Shown: positions 1-5,083 of the stretch, one piece after another
How positions within the stretch are numbered: the stretch's first letter is position 1
Layout: the number at the start of each line of letters is the position of its first letter
NCBI GenBank assembly: GCA_021780705.1
Contig: JAJXYG010000253.1
Location: 1 to 5,083 of the forward strand
Direction of reading: 5' to 3'
Source: Bacteroidota bacterium
GTDB lineage: Bacteria > Bacteroidota > Bacteroidia > Chitinophagales > Chitinophagaceae
DNA: 5,083 nt
The notes under the pieces: generated by a model
What the model saw: only the letters and a program-made list of their open reading frames with translations
Told to the model about the DNA's origin: nothing
The model's database searches: none
Program-made: the position numbers and the translations under genes

Positions 1-1235
1 CCCAGTCTCCACAAGGCGGTGCCGGCGGTAGGATATTCATCGCTGAATCTCAGGATGTTGAAGGTAGTGGCGGCATCGGTAAACCACACTTCGTGCTGGA
101 CGGTATCCACCTCATCATTGGTCGAATCCTGGGAGGCATAGTTGAAATGCAGATTATAGGAGTCGTTATCGTATACAATATGGGCTCCTGTTGCCTTGGC
201 CTGGTTAATGGCGTCGGTATAGGTATAGGTAGCCGCGAACTTGCCATTGGCCCAATCATATCCAAATCCTCCGAGCCCGAGGATGATCTTCTCCGGGGGC
301 ACCCGGTCTGAAGTCCAGGCAAGGATGTCCTCCAGCCATTTCTGGCTGCTGATGGGTCCGGGTCCGGTCGAGGGGCTGTACTCATCATACCCCATCAGGA
401 CGAGGTAGTCGCTATAGGCCGCAAGTTTGGGATAATCGTAGTCGTTATTTTTAGGTGCCACATCCATCGTCACCAGGAACTTTCTGGGATGCAGGGCCCC
501 GTATAATTTTTTTATGAAATTGCTCAAGGGACCATTGGTAGTCTCCGCAAGTTCCTCAAAATCGACATTGACCCCGTTGAGCTGGTAGTGGGTAAGTGAA
601 TCCACCAGTTCCTGAATGAGCCGGTTTTCCAGTTTGGGATTGCTCAGGATCTTGTGCAGGAGGGCGCCGTCAAAGTCTTTTTTGGAGGAATTGAAATTCG
701 ACAGGATGGGAAGGATCCGGAGTTGCTTTTGTTTCATCAGGACCAGGCCCTGGCTGTCAATTCTGGACTGCAGCGTCAGCTTCACGGTATCAATGAAAAA
801 CCACTCGGGGAATATCGTGTTGAGTTTATCCGCATTTTGTTCAAGGTCCGGGTAGGAGGCCTTGGTATTCCAGGGGGTGTAAAATGCCGCCCGGATCAGT
901 GACAGTGATTTGGCCTTCGAAGGGGTTTTCATCCTTGCCTTTCGAATGGAATCGGCCCTCAGTTTTCGAAACAGGAAGTTTTTGAATCCCTTATATCTTT
1001 CGTTCTGGGTGTTTTTCAGGGTGAGCGGATTGGAAGGATCCAGGGTGGATTCAAATGCTCTGGCCCTGGCCTCCATATTGGGGAGGTTGGGCAGCGATCC
1101 GCTATAGAGTGCCACTCCCAGCACCACAAAACAGAAGATTCCGATGAATATCAGGAAGCGCGAAGTCCACTTGATTCTTTTCCACCGGGTCGGTTTGTGC
1201 GCCTGAAAAATTTGTGAGGTATTTGATGTGCTCAT
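1..1235 (-). CDS. Membrane-anchored GH18-family protein, N-terminal 411 residues (3' end outside window)
   Basis: The frame is open from the ATG at 1235-1233 to the left edge with no stop. A basic N-terminus (K14, R17, K19, R20, K22, R26) precedes one hydrophobic segment at about residues 27-44. This predicts an N-in anchor with the rest in the periplasm. A linker of about 80 residues follows, then a GH18-type TIM barrel from about residue 120. Its catalytic-strand motif at 220-227 reads NGVNVDFE. The D-x-E pair (D225, E227, with E227 as expected acid/base) is kept, while the two earlier acidic positions of the classical DGxDxDxE motif are Asn (N220, N223). MGYD at 281-284 is the usual later barrel motif, and ALWRL at 407-411 is the barrel-closing Trp region. 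In Bacteroidota, barrels like this often open a long protein continuing into a NodB-type polysaccharide deacetylase and a family-2 glycosyltransferase. That continuation is inference, since it lies outside the window. Expected role: building or trimming a beta-linked GlcNAc-type envelope polysaccharide. The GH18 call is firm; the substrate is unknown. Confidence 0.85.
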   Translation of the reverse strand, partial: MSTSNTSQIFQAHKPTRWKRIKWTSRFLIFIGIFCFVVLGVALYSGSLPNLPNMEARARAFESTLDPSNPLTLKNTQNERYKGFKNFLFRKLRADSIRKARMKTPSKAKSLSLIRAAFYTPWNTKASYPDLEQNADKLNTIFPEWFFIDTVKLTLQSRIDSQGLVLMKQKQLRILPILSNFNSSKKDFDGALLHKILSNPKLENRLIQELVDSLTHYQLNGVNVDFEELAETTNGPLSNFIKKLYGALHPRKFLVTMDVAPKNNDYDYPKLAAYSDYLVLMGYDEYSPSTGPGPISSQKWLEDILAWTSDRVPPEKIILGLGGFGYDWANGKFAATYTYTDAINQAKATGAHIVYDNDSYNLHFNYASQDSTNDEVDTVQHEVWFTDAATTFNILRFSDEYPTAGTALWRL

Positions 1236-1296
1236 ATAAGCGAAAGATTATACCGGACTGGTAACCAGGTATGGTGATTTTTCCGGATAATTAAAT

Positions 1297-1304
1297 CAAA
1301 GATA
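1297..1304 (-). promoter_or_regulatory. Candidate -7 promoter box for the GH18 gene
   Basis: On the minus strand this reads TATCTTTG, a full match to the Bacteroidota primary sigma factor -7 consensus TAnnTTTG. It lies 61 bases before the GH18 start codon, predicting a 5' UTR of about 55 bases. No clear TTG element is visible at the expected -33 distance, so the call rests on the -7 box and its position. Confidence 0.5.
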
Positions 1305-1390
1305 AACTAAGTATTACACATGGTTCGGGGTCACTTACTAAACAATGCTTTAGGGGAAGGGTTTTTAATGAATTTTTAAAAATGTGATTC

Positions 1391-1419
1391 TAAAGAAAAG
1401 CCCCTGTAGAAACAGGGGC
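1391..1419 (-). terminator. Rho-independent terminator, minus strand
   Basis: A perfect 8-bp stem (GCCCCTGT at 1400-1407 with ACAGGGGC at 1412-1419) closes a 4-base loop. Read on the minus strand it is followed directly by TTTTCTTTA, the U-rich tail of an intrinsic terminator. On the plus strand the hairpin is followed by CGTTTACC, so it should work in the minus direction only. It would stop transcripts from prfA (stop codon about 180 bases upstream) and from the candidate small RNA, insulating the GH18 gene. Confidence 0.75.
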
Positions 1420-1488
1420 CGTTTACCAAAACTAACTGCTTATGAGAAAATTGACTTTTAATTGTTACACTGATTATGTTTCAAATCA
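1393..1488 (-). ncRNA. Candidate small RNA of about 95 nt, or structured prfA 3' UTR
   Basis: The minus strand has a promoter-like TAACTTTG box (1494-1501) followed about 75 bases later by a strong intrinsic terminator (1391-1419), with no credible ORF between. A transcript starting 5-7 bases after the box would be about 95 nt long. Its 5' two-thirds is AU-rich with only weak pairing. Near the 3' end a 4-bp hairpin (GTTT-TGGT-AAAC on the minus strand, 1421-1432) lies one base from the terminator stem, so the two could stack. Short unstructured 5' part plus terminator hairpin is the usual shape of a trans-acting bacterial sRNA. It matches no RNA family I can name. The alternative is that the segment is only prfA 3' UTR. 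Both ends are predicted. Confidence 0.4.
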
Positions 1489-1493
1489 CATGC

Positions 1494-1501
1494 CAAAGTT
1501 A
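1494..1501 (-). promoter_or_regulatory. Candidate -7 promoter box for the intergenic small RNA
   Basis: On the minus strand this reads TAACTTTG, matching TAnnTTTG fully. It lies about 95 bases after the prfA stop and about 75 bases before the terminator stem. No protein start follows within a useful distance, so if it is active its product is a short non-coding RNA. No -33 TTG is evident. A second match (TAGTTTTG, 1427-1434) lies almost against the terminator stem and could only yield the hairpin itself. Confidence 0.4.
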
Positions 1502-1595
1502 AGGACACATTTGTTAATAAAGCTATAAGAGATCAATGGCTATTGTTATGAAATTATTAAACCGCAGGTAGTTGACACCTCATAGCCGCTGCATC

Positions 1596-2657
1596 TTATT
1601 GATTTACTAGTTTTTCGGAGTTCTCCGCAAATTGCAGTGCGTCGATGAATTCCTGCAACTTTCCGTTGAGGACATCATCTAAATTATAAACGGTCAGGCC
1701 GATGCGATGATCGGTCACCCTTCCCTGGGGGTAATTATAGGTTCGGATCTTGGCGGAGCGGTCCCCGGTGCTGACCAGACTTTTGCGGTGGCGGGAAATT
1801 TCTTCCTCCTGCCTGCGTACTTCTTCCTCATATAATTTGGTGCGCAGCATCTGCATGGCCTTTTCCCGGTTGGCCAGCTGGCTTCTTTCGGTTTGGCAGA
1901 CCACTACGATTCCGGTGGGAATATGGGTCAGCATCACCTTGGTTTCTACCTTGTTGACATTCTGGCCTCCCGCACCGCCTGAACGCGCCGTTTCCATTTT
2001 CACATCGCTATCCCTTACTTCCACATCCACTTCCTCCGCTTCAGGCATTACGGCTACCGTGGCTGCGCTGGTATGCACCCTGCCGCTGGCTTCCGTATCG
2101 GGCACCCGCTGCACCCGGTGTACCCCGCTTTCAAATTTGAGCGTACCATACACATCGTCGCCGGTGACTTCGACCTGCACTTCCTTATAGCCTCCTACGG
2201 TTCCTTCGCTTTCGCTGAGCAGGGAGGTCTTCCAGCCACGGGATTCACAGTATTTCAGGTACATACGAAGCAGGTCTCCGGCAAACAGGGAAGCTTCATC
2301 CCCGCCGGTACCGGCCCTGATTTCCAGGATGCAGTTCTTTTCATCCTGGGGGTCTTTGGGGATGAGCAGGTTGCGGATCTGCTTTTCGTAGGTTTCCTTC
2401 TGCTCCAGCAAACCGGGCAGTTCCTGGCGGGCGAGTTCCTTCATTTCCTCATCATCACTGAGGGTCATTTCACGATTAAAGGCAATATTATCCAGCACCT
2501 TGGCATAAAGATTCCGGACGGTGACAATCTTTTCCAGGTTGCGGTATTCCTTGCTGAGCTGCTTGTATTTCCGGTTGTCAGACACGATTTCCGGATTGGA
2601 GAGCGCTACTCCCAGCTGGTCATATCTGGCCCTTATGGCATCTAGTTTGTCGAGCAT
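1596..2657 (-). CDS. prfA: Peptide chain release factor 1 (RF1)
   Basis: Class I release factor that reads UAA and UAG in the ribosomal A site and triggers hydrolysis of peptidyl-tRNA in the cytoplasm. The protein has 353 residues, close to the 360 of E. coli RF1. An N-terminal helical domain (about 1-100) precedes the decoding domain. There HRVQRVP-D-T carries the P-x-T tripeptide (P186, D187, T188), which marks RF1 rather than RF2, whose equivalent is SPF. The catalytic loop [10 protein letters not shown] has the universal GGQ at 230-232; its Gln is the usual target of the PrmC methyltransferase. [21 protein letters not shown], late in domain 3, is also family-typical. The ATG at 2657 gives a normal N-terminus (MLDKLDAI). 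prfA is transcribed away from the amidohydrolase gene. A TAATTTTG box lies 70 bases before its start, and a terminator lies about 180 bases after its stop. No frameshift or missing key residue is seen. Confidence 0.98.
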   Translation of the reverse strand: MLDKLDAIRARYDQLGVALSNPEIVSDNRKYKQLSKEYRNLEKIVTVRNLYAKVLDNIAFNREMTLSDDEEMKELARQELPGLLEQKETYEKQIRNLLIPKDPQDEKNCILEIRAGTGGDEASLFAGDLLRMYLKYCESRGWKTSLLSESEGTVGGYKEVQVEVTGDDVYGTLKFESGVHRVQRVPDTEASGRVHTSAATVAVMPEAEEVDVEVRDSDVKMETARSGGAGGQNVNKVETKVMLTHIPTGIVVVCQTERSQLANREKAMQMLRTKLYEEEVRRQEEEISRHRKSLVSTGDRSAKIRTYNYPQGRVTDHRIGLTVYNLDDVLNGKLQEFIDALQFAENSEKLVNQ

Positions 2658-2707
2658 TGCTTGTCAATTTTGGGTGGCAATAGCCGCTAAGGCAATCCCG
2701 AAGAGGC

Positions 2708-2715
2708 TATCTTTG
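2708..2715 (+). promoter_or_regulatory. Candidate -7 promoter box for the amidohydrolase gene
   Basis: Reads TATCTTTG on the plus strand, a full match to TAnnTTTG, 34 bases before the ATG at 2750. The predicted transcript would start near 2721, leaving a 5' UTR of roughly 28 bases. No -33 TTG is evident. It faces the prfA box at 2728-2735, with only 12 bases between the two. Confidence 0.5.
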
Positions 2716-2727
2716 GCCCACGGGTTG

Positions 2728-2735
2728 CAAAATTA
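2728..2735 (-). promoter_or_regulatory. Candidate -7 promoter box for prfA
   Basis: On the minus strand this reads TAATTTTG, followed by C, a full match to TAnnTTTG. It lies 70 bases before the prfA start codon, giving a predicted 5' UTR of about 65 bases. It overlaps the early transcribed region of the divergent amidohydrolase gene. Confidence 0.5.
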
Positions 2736-2749
2736 ACTCATCTGTCTAC

Positions 2750-3928
2750 ATGGAATATGTAAAACTTAAGGCCGGTGCCCTCTTTGACGGAGTTCGCTTT
2801 CGCGAAGAAAATCCCGTCCTGATTGCCGATTCCCGGGGGGTGATCCTGGACCTGGTACCGGAAAGCGAGGCAGGAGAAGGGGTTCAAAAATATCCCGGAA
2901 TCCTCGCGCCCGGTTTCGTCAATGCACACTGCCACCTGGAGCTTTCCCACCTGAAGGGGCTAATTGAAGAAAAGACGGGACTGGTGGATTTTGTTTGTTC
3001 GGTAGTGGCGACCCGCCATTTTGAACCGGAAAAGATCCGGGAGGCCATGACAGATGCCCAGCATCAGATGGAAGCATCGGGGATTGTGGCCGTGGGGGAC
3101 ATCTGCAATAACCTGCTATCGCAATCCGTAAAAAGTGAGGGGACCATCCGGTACCACAATTTTGTGGAAGTCAGCGGCTGGAATCCTGCAGTGGCCGGAA
3201 TGCGATTTGACAAAAGCCGGGAGTTTTATGAAACCTTTAAGAATCAGGGATTTTCCACCTCAATGGTTCCCCATGCCCCATATTCGGTGTCCCGGGAATT
3301 GTGGGGAAAAATTGCCCCTTATTTTTCCCAAAGTGTCGTAAGTATTCACAACCAGGAGACCCCGGATGAAGATGCCTTCTTCCTTCAGGGCACCGGGAGT
3401 CTGGCAAACCTCTATGAAAAGATGGGAATCGACAATTCTTTCTTCACCCCGCCCGGGGTTTCCAGCCTTCCTTCCTATTTTCCCTATTTTTCCAGGGCTG
3501 CTTCGATTATCCTGGTCCATAATACCTTCATGGGGGCACCCGACCTGGCCTACCTGGAACAGACGGTAGAAAAAGACCAGCGGGTGTCGCTCTGTGTATG
3601 CATGCGGGCGAACCTCTACATAGAAGACCGGGTACCGGACCTGGATTTACTTTCCCGCAGTCCCTTTAACATGGTGGTAGGTACCGACAGCCTTTCTTCC
3701 AATTACGAACTGGATATACTGGCAGAACTGAAGACCATCCAGGCGCATTTCCCCCAAATCAGTCTGGAAAAATTGCTGGGATGGGCTACCCTGAATGGTG
3801 CCAGAGCCCTTCAGATGGAAGGGGGATTGGGCAGCTTTGAAAGGGGAAAGCGCCCGGGAGTCGTGTTAATTGAAAATACCGAAGAAGGGCGGCTCACCTC
3901 CCGGTCCGTTTCCAAAAAAATTCTGTAA
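2750..3928 (+). CDS. Metal-dependent amidohydrolase (deaminase/chlorohydrolase-type TIM barrel), substrate unknown
   Basis: This 392-residue protein has the amidohydrolase superfamily layout. A short N-terminal beta segment holds the ALFDG start (10-14). LAPGFVNAHCHLELSH (52-67) gives the metal-binding H-x-H (H60, H62). PHAPYS (174-179) matches the substrate-side His of the family. HNQET (200-204) supplies the third metal His (H200) and the catalytic Glu (E203). LVHNT (H256) and GTDSLSSN (D312) complete the site. A C-terminal GxxxxGKRPGVVLIEN-like tail closes the outer beta domain. The single-metal HxH/H/D set, without a carboxylated Lys, fits the deaminase branch that includes guanine, cytosine, S-adenosylhomocysteine/methylthioadenosine and aminofutalosine deaminases. 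The substrate cannot be read from the sequence. A nucleoside or purine-derived amine is the best guess. It is cytoplasmic, with no signal peptide. It probably forms a single-gene unit, divergent from prfA and convergent with recO, so the context does not point to a pathway. Confidence 0.9.
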   Translation: MEYVKLKAGALFDGVRFREENPVLIADSRGVILDLVPESEAGEGVQKYPGILAPGFVNAHCHLELSHLKGLIEEKTGLVDFVCSVVATRHFEPEKIREAMTDAQHQMEASGIVAVGDICNNLLSQSVKSEGTIRYHNFVEVSGWNPAVAGMRFDKSREFYETFKNQGFSTSMVPHAPYSVSRELWGKIAPYFSQSVVSIHNQETPDEDAFFLQGTGSLANLYEKMGIDNSFFTPPGVSSLPSYFPYFSRAASIILVHNTFMGAPDLAYLEQTVEKDQRVSLCVCMRANLYIEDRVPDLDLLSRSPFNMVVGTDSLSSNYELDILAELKTIQAHFPQISLEKLLGWATLNGARALQMEGGLGSFERGKRPGVVLIENTEEGRLTSRSVSKKIL

Positions 3929-3936
3929 TGGTACGT

Positions 3937-4671
3937 TCAGCTCAGGATTTCATGAAGGACAGGCAGGGTCTTCATCCGGGTAAAATCCGGCATATGGATC
4001 ATATAATACTTTTCAATTTCCTGGAGAATTTCTCTTCTTTGAACCTGGTTTAGCAGGACCGCCCCCAGCCCTTCCAGGTCCCGGATCTTCAGGAACCGGG
4101 AGATGCCCGCACTTACCTCAGGGGAAATGAGTGTGGAATCTTCCTGACCTTCCCGGGTAAAATTTCCCTCCATCGGGTTGAACAGCGGGCGGTCTGGCGA
4201 ATAATTGTCCTGGATCCGAAAACCCAGGTGGTGGAGCAATTGAAGGGAAAAAAATATCGGAAAATTGGCCGTCAATTTTTTTTCAGCCTGGTCCACCCAG
4301 CAAAATGCCGACTGGCAGAATTCAAAGAGCACTTCATTTTTTTCCGGCTGCTTGAGCGTCCTGGTAAGCAATTCTACCATGAAGAGGGTCACTGCATTAC
4401 GGGTAATGTCGCTGAAAATATGCTGATAGAGCACTGCCCAACGCATTTCGCGGATGCGCTGGAGGTGTTTGAGTTCCTGGTGATACACCTGGAGCTCCAA
4501 CAGGGATCCGGGCTGAAAGAAATGTGCCCTGGATCCTTTTCCCTGGGTGCGCACCCCATTGACCAGGTAGGACTGCAGGCCAAATAATTCGGTAAAAACC
4601 GTAGCGATGACGGAGGTCTCTCCGTATTTTACGGTCCTAAGGACAATCCCTCTTGTAGAATAAATGCTCAT
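3937..4671 (-). CDS. recO: DNA repair protein RecO
   Basis: RecO works with RecR (and RecF) to load RecA onto SSB-coated single-stranded DNA and anneals complementary strands during recombinational repair. The 244-residue length is normal. The N-terminus STRGIVLRTVKYGETS (5-20) is the signature start of the OB-fold domain (about 1-80), followed by the TELFGLQSYLVNGVR strand region. The rest is the mostly helical C-terminal domain, ending in the YYMIHMPDFTRMKTLPVLHEIL stretch that looks typical of Bacteroidota RecO. The four-Cys zinc site known from some RecO proteins (for example Deinococcus) is absent; only two Cys are present (119, 124). The ATG at 4671 fits the family N-terminus. A -7 box ends only 7 bases upstream, which would make the mRNA almost leaderless. 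The 3' end faces the amidohydrolase gene across 8 bases. Confidence 0.95.
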   Translation of the reverse strand: MSIYSTRGIVLRTVKYGETSVIATVFTELFGLQSYLVNGVRTQGKGSRAHFFQPGSLLELQVYHQELKHLQRIREMRWAVLYQHIFSDITRNAVTLFMVELLTRTLKQPEKNEVLFEFCQSAFCWVDQAEKKLTANFPIFFSLQLLHHLGFRIQDNYSPDRPLFNPMEGNFTREGQEDSTLISPEVSAGISRFLKIRDLEGLGAVLLNQVQRREILQEIEKYYMIHMPDFTRMKTLPVLHEILS

Positions 4672-4678
4672 GGCCCTG

Positions 4679-4686
4679 CAAAATTA
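4679..4686 (-). promoter_or_regulatory. Candidate -7 promoter box for recO
   Basis: On the minus strand this reads TAATTTTG followed by CAGGGCC and then the recO ATG. It fully matches TAnnTTTG. With the usual start 5-7 bases after the box, the recO mRNA would have a 5' UTR of only about 0-2 bases. A second match at 4812-4819 (minus, TAATTTTG) lies 140 bases before recO and could give a longer leader. Confidence 0.45.
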
Positions 4687-4786
4687 CTCCCTTCCGGCCA
4701 CCTGGGAACCGCCTTATAGGACCTGGAATTTTTTAAGGGTAATGGTATTTGGTTTAAATTGACCGCAATTTGTCAGAAAAACAGGA

Positions 4787-4824
4787 AGTTTTCTAAAATG
4801 GAAAGGCTTTCCAAAATTAAAACT
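4787..4824. repeat. Interrupted inverted repeat upstream of rsmA
   Basis: Inner arms TGGAAA (4799-4804) and TTTCCA (4808-4813) are perfect and separated by 3 bases. Outer arms AGTTTT (4787-4792) and AAAACT (4819-4824) are also perfect, with 6 and 5 unpaired bases between the inner and outer arms. The element ends 4 bases before the rsmA ATG. It has no U-tract in either direction, so it is not a standard terminator. It could be an operator or an mRNA leader hairpin that affects rsmA translation. AT-rich sequence makes chance pairing of the outer arms possible. Confidence 0.3.
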
Positions 4825-4828
4825 GGAT

Positions 4829-5083
4829 ATGTATACCCTGAAAAAGTCCCTTGGCCAGCACTTTCTCAAAGATGAACGGGTAGTAGCCCGCATTCTGGAG
4901 GAACTGTCCCGTCATCACTTCCGGCAACTGCTGGAGGTAGGTCCGGGTGGCGGTGCCCTGACACACCACCTGCTTTCGATTCCCGATATAGAATTTCGGG
5001 CCGTGGAACTGGATCAGGAAAAGGTGGATTTTCTGCTAAAAAAGTATCCTTCAATACAAGGAAAACTCCTCCACGAGGATTTT
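4829..5083 (+). CDS. rsmA: 16S rRNA (adenine(1518)-N6/adenine(1519)-N6)-dimethyltransferase, N-terminal 85 residues (3' end outside window)
   Basis: RsmA (KsgA) uses S-adenosylmethionine to dimethylate two adjacent adenines in the 3'-terminal hairpin of 16S rRNA, a late step in small-subunit assembly. The frame is open from ATG 4829 to the right edge, giving 85 of the usual 260-275 residues. The N-terminus LKKSLGQHFLKDE (4-16) is the family's signature RNA/SAM-binding start. LLEVGPGGGALT (34-45) is SAM-binding motif I (E36, G38, G40, G42). AVELDQE (58-64) is motif II, with E60 expected to hold the ribose hydroxyls. HEDF (82-85) is motif III, with D84 near the adenine. The ATG is supported by this N-terminus; no Shine-Dalgarno sequence or full TAnnTTTG box is seen on this strand upstream. 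It is transcribed divergently from recO. Confidence 0.96.
   Translation, partial: MYTLKKSLGQHFLKDERVVARILEELSRHHFRQLLEVGPGGGALTHHLLSIPDIEFRAVELDQEKVDFLLKKYPSIQGKLLHEDF

Larger units (their letters stand above)
1236..1595. other. 360-base intergenic region between prfA and the GH18 gene
   Basis: No convincing protein gene lies here. It is AT-rich compared with the flanking genes. From the prfA side it contains, on the minus strand, about 94 bases of unassigned sequence, a TAACTTTG box, about 70 bases of low-structure DNA, two adjacent hairpins (1421-1432 and 1400-1419), a T-rich tract, and finally the TATCTTTG box that probably serves the GH18 gene. The only plus-strand reading of note is a 28-codon ORF at 1442-1528, which I do not believe is a gene. 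I see nothing in 1529-1595. Confidence 0.7.

Noticed and set aside
50..1107. Several short ORFs on both strands at the left end, up to 112 codons.
   Set aside because: All overlap the continuous minus-strand GH18 frame, which has clear family motifs along its length.
1400..1419. The hairpin as a plus-strand riboswitch or leader element.
   Set aside because: The T-rich tail is only on the minus-strand side, no riboswitch core is recognisable, and no plus-strand gene follows before prfA, which is on the other strand.
1427..1434. Minus-strand TAGTTTTG as another promoter box.
   Set aside because: It lies directly before the terminator stem, so any transcript would be just the hairpin. It is more likely a chance match in AT-rich sequence.
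1442..1528. A 28-codon plus-strand ORF starting MRKLTFNCYTDY, just after the 1400-1419 hairpin.
   Set aside because: No plus-strand promoter match or Shine-Dalgarno sequence precedes it, the peptide has no recognisable motif or signal-peptide core, and the region is better explained as a minus-strand small RNA. Conservation of the peptide in relatives would revive it.
1750..2645. Long plus-strand open frames (146 and 190 codons) opposite prfA.
   Set aside because: They lie fully inside a certain prfA coding sequence on the other strand, and their translations show no domain.
4246..4283. Homopolymer runs (A7 and T8) inside recO that could suggest slippage or phase variation.
   Set aside because: The recO frame is intact through both runs, runs of this length occur by chance in Lys/Phe-rich codons, and RecO is not a typical phase-variable protein.
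4228..4587. A 119-codon plus-strand ORF opposite recO.
   Set aside because: It is antisense to a well-recognised recO frame and has no family features.
4866..5054. A 62-codon minus-strand ORF opposite the start of rsmA.
   Set aside because: The opposite strand carries the RsmA signature and SAM motifs, so this is a shadow.

Overview
The window reads as an ordinary chromosomal segment of a Bacteroidota bacterium, most likely Chitinophagaceae or a near relative. Three things point there. The protein sequences look Bacteroidota-like (RsmA opening with MYTLKKSLGQHFLKDE, an RF1 with a P-D-T tripeptide, a Cys-poor RecO). A GH18-type domain follows an N-terminal membrane anchor. Intergenic DNA holds repeated matches to the Bacteroidota -7 element TAnnTTTG, and no gene has a clear Shine-Dalgarno sequence.

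Layout, left to right. (1) 1-1235, minus: the N-terminal 411 residues of a membrane-anchored GH18-family protein that runs off the left edge. (2) 1236-1595: a 360-base gap that is not empty. It holds a promoter candidate for the GH18 gene, a strong hairpin plus T-tract that terminates minus-strand transcription, and a promoter-like box about 75 bases upstream of that hairpin. Together these outline a candidate small RNA of about 95 nt on the minus strand, downstream of prfA. (3) 1596-2657, minus: prfA, peptide chain release factor 1. (4) 2658-2749: a 92-base divergent control region with face-to-face -7 boxes. (5) 2750-3928, plus: a metal-dependent amidohydrolase of the TIM-barrel deaminase type, substrate unknown. 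(6) 3937-4671, minus: recO, convergent with the amidohydrolase and only 8 bases from it. (7) 4672-4828: a divergent gap with a -7 box almost touching the recO start and an inverted repeat before the next gene. (8) 4829-5083, plus: the first 85 residues of rsmA (ksgA), running off the right edge.

prfA (translation termination), rsmA (16S rRNA maturation) and recO (recombinational repair) are core genes. The amidohydrolase is probably a metabolic enzyme. The GH18 protein is probably a cell-envelope polysaccharide enzyme. Gene directions alternate, so most genes appear to be separate transcription units rather than one operon. I see no mobile element, CRISPR array, tRNA or rRNA. The least-explained element, and the best candidate for something undescribed, is the putative small RNA between prfA and the GH18 gene.
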